A stretch of DNA of 64,000 nt from Jonesia denitrificans DSM 20603 (GTDB lineage: Bacteria > Actinomycetota > Actinomycetes > Actinomycetales > Cellulomonadaceae): contig NC_013174.1 in NCBI RefSeq assembly GCF_000024065.1, positions 930,001-994,000 of the forward strand. Reading direction: 5' to 3'. Positions 61,055 through 64,000 of the stretch are shown piece after piece. The position numbers and the translations under genes were made by a program. How positions within the stretch are numbered: the first letter of the stretch is position 1; each line of letters opens with the position of its first letter. Below the pieces are notes generated by a model, which worked only from the letters and a program-made list of their open reading frames with translations, was not told the DNA's origin and ran no database searches.

Positions 61055-61543
61055 GTGGTCACAGTCATTGCACCACTATCGGGCACCATGGTCCCACTTG
61101 ACCAGGTGCCCGATGACGTATTCTCCCAAGGGCTCGTCGGATGGGGGACCGCCATGCGCCCCACCACACCACACGTCAACGTCATCGCGCCAGTGACTGG
61201 ACGCGTCTCCACAATCTTCCCGCACGCCTTCGCCCTGGACACCCCAGACGGCGTCCAAATCCTGGTCCACCTAGGAATCGACACCATCAGCCTGCACGGC
61301 GACGGGTTCACCCTCCACCACAATCAAGGCGACACCGTCACACAAGGTGAACTCATGATTACCTGGGACACCACCCCTGCACTCGCCGCGGGACTTGACC
61401 TTGCCTGCCCTATCCTCGCAGTCCAACATCCCAGAGACGCCCTTTACCTGGAGAACGTCCCACGTGACCCGCACCAACCGGTCACGCAAGGCGTTCCCCT
61501 CTTTCACATCGACAAACCTTCACTCAGTACTATGCAAGAGTGA
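61055..61543 (+). CDS. crr: PTS glucose-family EIIA (Crr-like)
   Basis: 162 residues from GTG 61055. EIIA-Glc fold: VIAPLSGTMVPLDQVPDDVF, MRPTTPHVNVIAPVTGRVST, His57 in FPHAF and the phosphorylated His72 in QILVHLGIDTISLHG. Eight bases after the EIIB gene, so one operon; convergent with the MscS gene and overlapping its end by 14 bases. Confidence 0.94.
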   Translation: MVTVIAPLSGTMVPLDQVPDDVFSQGLVGWGTAMRPTTPHVNVIAPVTGRVSTIFPHAFALDTPDGVQILVHLGIDTISLHGDGFTLHHNQGDTVTQGELMITWDTTPALAAGLDLACPILAVQHPRDALYLENVPRDPHQPVTQGVPLFHIDKPSLSTMQE

Positions 61544-62411
61544 GGCTACGGTCACGGAACTCTTGACGGATCGCACCACGAAGCTTACGGGCAACCGCCC
61601 ACTGCATCGCGGGCGACGTCTTCAACGCCACACGGAATGACACCGTCTTCCCATCCAACGTTTCCGGACCAAACACCTCCGTCTCACCAGTGATCACATC
61701 TGTGAACTCGTCCATGCTGACCACCCGGGCGCCCGCAGCAAGCAACGCAGCTCGGACCTCATCAACTTCCTGGTGCGCAGGAACCGCAATAGTCACCTGA
61801 GTCATGGAGAACCCTTGAGTGAGGTTGCCCACCGTTAACACCTCACCGTTGCGTATGAACCACAAAGTTCCATCAAGGTCACGAACCTTCGTTGTCCGCA
61901 ACGCAATCGCCTCAACAGTTCCCGTGACAGAACCCACCGTAATAATGTCGCCTACACCATACTGATCCTCAATGAGCATGAATGCACCAGACAGAAAGTC
62001 CTTCACAAGAGACTGCGCACCAAAACCCAACGCAACACCAGCCACACCTGCAGAAGCTATCAGTGGAGTGATGTTCATCCCCACCTCAGACAACACCATG
62101 AGAATCGCGGCCGCACCAATGACTAACGCCACACTCGAGCGCAACACTGACCCAATGGTGCGCGCCCGTTGCGCACGCCGAGCCGTATTCAACGGGTTGG
62201 CAGCTGCCAATGGGCTCAAGAAATCAGGCCCTCGTTTGCGCCCCTCCGCGATACTCTCAGTGAGCCTGTTGATCAGTCGGTTCGCAACGTAAAGTCCAAC
62301 AAACGACAGGACGATGATCACAGTGATGCGCAACGGCGCACCCGTGAGCGTGTCGACCCATTCCTCGCCCGTTGACGGAAAAGCGTGCAGTAATGACGTC
62401 ACAAGATCCAT
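61530..62411 (-). CDS. mscS: MscS-family mechanosensitive ion channel
   Basis: 293 residues from ATG 62411; a TAGCCT box six bases before it supports this start. Three hydrophobic helices, the pore helix GVAGVALGFGAQSLVKDFLS and the beta domain GVGDIITVGSVTGTVEAIAL, with FIRNGEVLTVGNLTQG. The channel opens on hypo-osmotic shock. Single gene. Confidence 0.95.
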   Translation of the reverse strand: MDLVTSLLHAFPSTGEEWVDTLTGAPLRITVIIVLSFVGLYVANRLINRLTESIAEGRKRGPDFLSPLAAANPLNTARRAQRARTIGSVLRSSVALVIGAAAILMVLSEVGMNITPLIASAGVAGVALGFGAQSLVKDFLSGAFMLIEDQYGVGDIITVGSVTGTVEAIALRTTKVRDLDGTLWFIRNGEVLTVGNLTQGFSMTQVTIAVPAHQEVDEVRAALLAAGARVVSMDEFTDVITGETEVFGPETLDGKTVSFRVALKTSPAMQWAVARKLRGAIRQEFRDRSLTLA

Positions 62412-62521
62412 GCCAGTAGGCTACCGGGATTTCCTGTGATCAGTTGCTTCACCCGTGATCAACCCGCGTCACACGCGCGTTTTTCCGGTGATTCTGGCAT
62501 CATCGGCGTCAGGAGGTAAAC

Positions 62522-64000
62522 GTGGATCAAGGCGAGCAACTGAACACGGTGTGCGACACGTACCGGGTGGAACGACCCCATAGGTCTGTTCCATCATCGG
62601 CGATTGTCCGCGTTCTTGGTGCGTTCGGGATCGACATCAGTACACCAGGCCAACTGGCCGTCGCGGCCGCGGCCTGCGCAGACGAACCATGGCGCACCAT
62701 GGCACCCCCCATGGTCGTTGCTGACCGCCCAAGTGTTCACGTCCCCATCCACGTTTTCGCAGGAGACCCAGTCAGCGTCACACTCGACGCCAATGGCACC
62801 CAGGTTCACCTCACACCCGCCCGCGGTCACACAACCGACGTCGAAACTCGACGAGTAGACGGAGTCGTTGTCGAACGTCGCATGTACGCACTCCCCACCT
62901 CCCTACCCGTTGGTTTCGCCCATCTCACCGTGACCAGTGAGGGACGATCGCAACGCAGCCTCATTATCGTGCCACCTATGCCCTCCGCTCGATCTCACAC
63001 CCACAAAGACAACGACACCAACCGTGACATCGGAATGTCCTGGGAACTTGGTGCCTTGGCTAGTGACCGTAGTTGGGGAATCGGTGACTGGCTTGACGCG
63101 CGCGACGTTGCAGGGTGGGCACACACCATGGGTGCCCAGTACGTCTATCCCGATCCGCACCGGCTATCGCCCCAACAACGGTGGGATCAACCAACCGACG
63201 GCGTCACATTCCTTGACCCCTTGTATCTTCGAGTTGAAGACATTGATGAATACGCGTACCTGTCCACACCAGACCGCACCCTTGTCACGTGGGCAAAAGA
63301 CGATCCGGCAGTCACGAGAGGGCTACGCGCCGGCAACCTCGATGACATCGCTCGCGCCAAAGTGCGGGCTGCACGAGTCATTTTCAACGCCGGGTTATCA
63401 CCAGCCCGCAGGTACCAATTTGACGCTTTCTGCGTCCAAGGCGGACGTCACCTGCGGGTCTACGCAGCCTGGTGTGCACTCGTCCGTTATTCAGATAACC
63501 CGTGGAACCCTGATCGTTTCTTCTCCCTCTCCGACCCGCAACTCAACGACACAGCGGCACACTTCGCCCCCGATGTTGAGTTCTTCATGTGGTTGCAATG
63601 GATCCTCACCCGACAACTGGCTGCGGTCCACCGCCAACTGTCGTGGCACACCTTCGGGCTCGCCCGACCCCTGTGGCTCCATGCAGCCAAAGGCAGCATC
63701 GAAGAGTGGTTTGTCCGAGGAACAGTGATCAGTGGAACACGAAACGCCCCCGGTGTTGACACTGTTGCCAACACTGTCGTGTGCAACCCCCTTGATACTG
63801 AACGCAGCGGACTGGTGCAACTGCGCGCAACTGTGCGTCGAGTTGCACAACACTGCGGAGCAATAGTCATCCAAGACCCTCAAGCGTTCTTCACCTCACG
63901 TCTCACAGCCGACGGTCACACCATCACCATCCGGCACGACGCACGCTCCCGCATAGCCGCCGTCATCACCGAAGCTGCCCTAGCTGGGGTCCACGTATGG
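62522..64000 (+). CDS. malQ: 4-alpha-glucanotransferase-like protein MalQ (partial, runs off end)
   Basis: 493 codons from GTG 62522 (ribosome site AGGAGG) remain open to the window edge. The actinobacterial N-terminal extension (to about residue 160) precedes the MalQ barrel: SWELGALASDRSWGIGDWLD, SPQQRWDQP in place of the usual SPY, FLDPLYLRVEDIDEY and EFFMWLQWILTRQLAAVHRQ. The catalytic segment expected as GALRIDH is here GAIVIQDPQAF at about 441-450, so the nucleophile aspartate and adjacent histidine do not align. It may be an inactive or altered paralogue. Confidence 0.75.
   Translation, partial: MDQGEQLNTVCDTYRVERPHRSVPSSAIVRVLGAFGIDISTPGQLAVAAAACADEPWRTMAPPMVVADRPSVHVPIHVFAGDPVSVTLDANGTQVHLTPARGHTTDVETRRVDGVVVERRMYALPTSLPVGFAHLTVTSEGRSQRSLIIVPPMPSARSHTHKDNDTNRDIGMSWELGALASDRSWGIGDWLDARDVAGWAHTMGAQYVYPDPHRLSPQQRWDQPTDGVTFLDPLYLRVEDIDEYAYLSTPDRTLVTWAKDDPAVTRGLRAGNLDDIARAKVRAARVIFNAGLSPARRYQFDAFCVQGGRHLRVYAAWCALVRYSDNPWNPDRFFSLSDPQLNDTAAHFAPDVEFFMWLQWILTRQLAAVHRQLSWHTFGLARPLWLHAAKGSIEEWFVRGTVISGTRNAPGVDTVANTVVCNPLDTERSGLVQLRATVRRVAQHCGAIVIQDPQAFFTSRLTADGHTITIRHDARSRIAAVITEAALAGVHVW

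Overview
The window is chromosomal DNA of a high-GC Gram-positive actinobacterium. Evidence includes an ftsX/M23-hydrolase/smpB/ssrA block, clpS beside DUF2017, a mycothiol-type maleylpyruvate isomerase family protein, DUF3039 and DUF3054 genes, frequent GTG starts, and many leaderless genes in which a TAnnnT -10 box lies 6-7 bases before the start codon. The content fits Micrococcales, and a Jonesia-like organism is my best guess from gene content alone.

Layout. 1-2.8 kb: ftsX end, secreted M23 murein hydrolase, smpB and tmRNA. 2.8-8.2 kb, minus strand: a four-unit tandem array, each unit an intact DUF6318-like lipoprotein gene overlapping a gene for a PKD-domain partner. Only one partner is intact; the other three are broken by stop codons, frameshifts or deletions. 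8.4-32.4 kb: ordinary core genes (DUF4184, ThrE-like exporter, S4 protein, helicase, pncB, clpS, murI, rdgB, an ABC-F ATPase, thioredoxin, trmB, trpF, bcp, dps, YciO, rnhA, map, orn) and five tRNAs.

32.4-44.65 kb: a decaying metal-homeostasis island placed flush against tRNA-His. It has a serine-recombinase relic, an IS3 transposase relic, a CopZ-like protein, two P-type ATPases with non-CPC metal motifs (CPG and TPC), a broken cupin gene, an oxidoreductase, a methyltransferase, a Crp/Fnr regulator, CsoR, a CopB-type ATPase, a copA relic and a sigma-70 relic. A TTGAT-type Fnr box upstream of the first genes matches the recognition-helix residues of the island's own regulator.

44.7-47.3 kb: a divergent MPI-like/HxlR pair followed by overlapping crcB fluoride-channel genes. 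47.4-57 kb: two paralogous pairs of large membrane-associated GTPases that bracket an SSB paralogue and the EttA-type ABC-F protein; with the lipoprotein array and the atypical ATPase module this is the most interesting part of the window. 57-64 kb: two thioesterases, truncated haemoglobin, PTS enzyme I with EIIB and EIIA of the glucose family, an MscS channel, and a MalQ-like protein running off the end whose catalytic motif looks altered.
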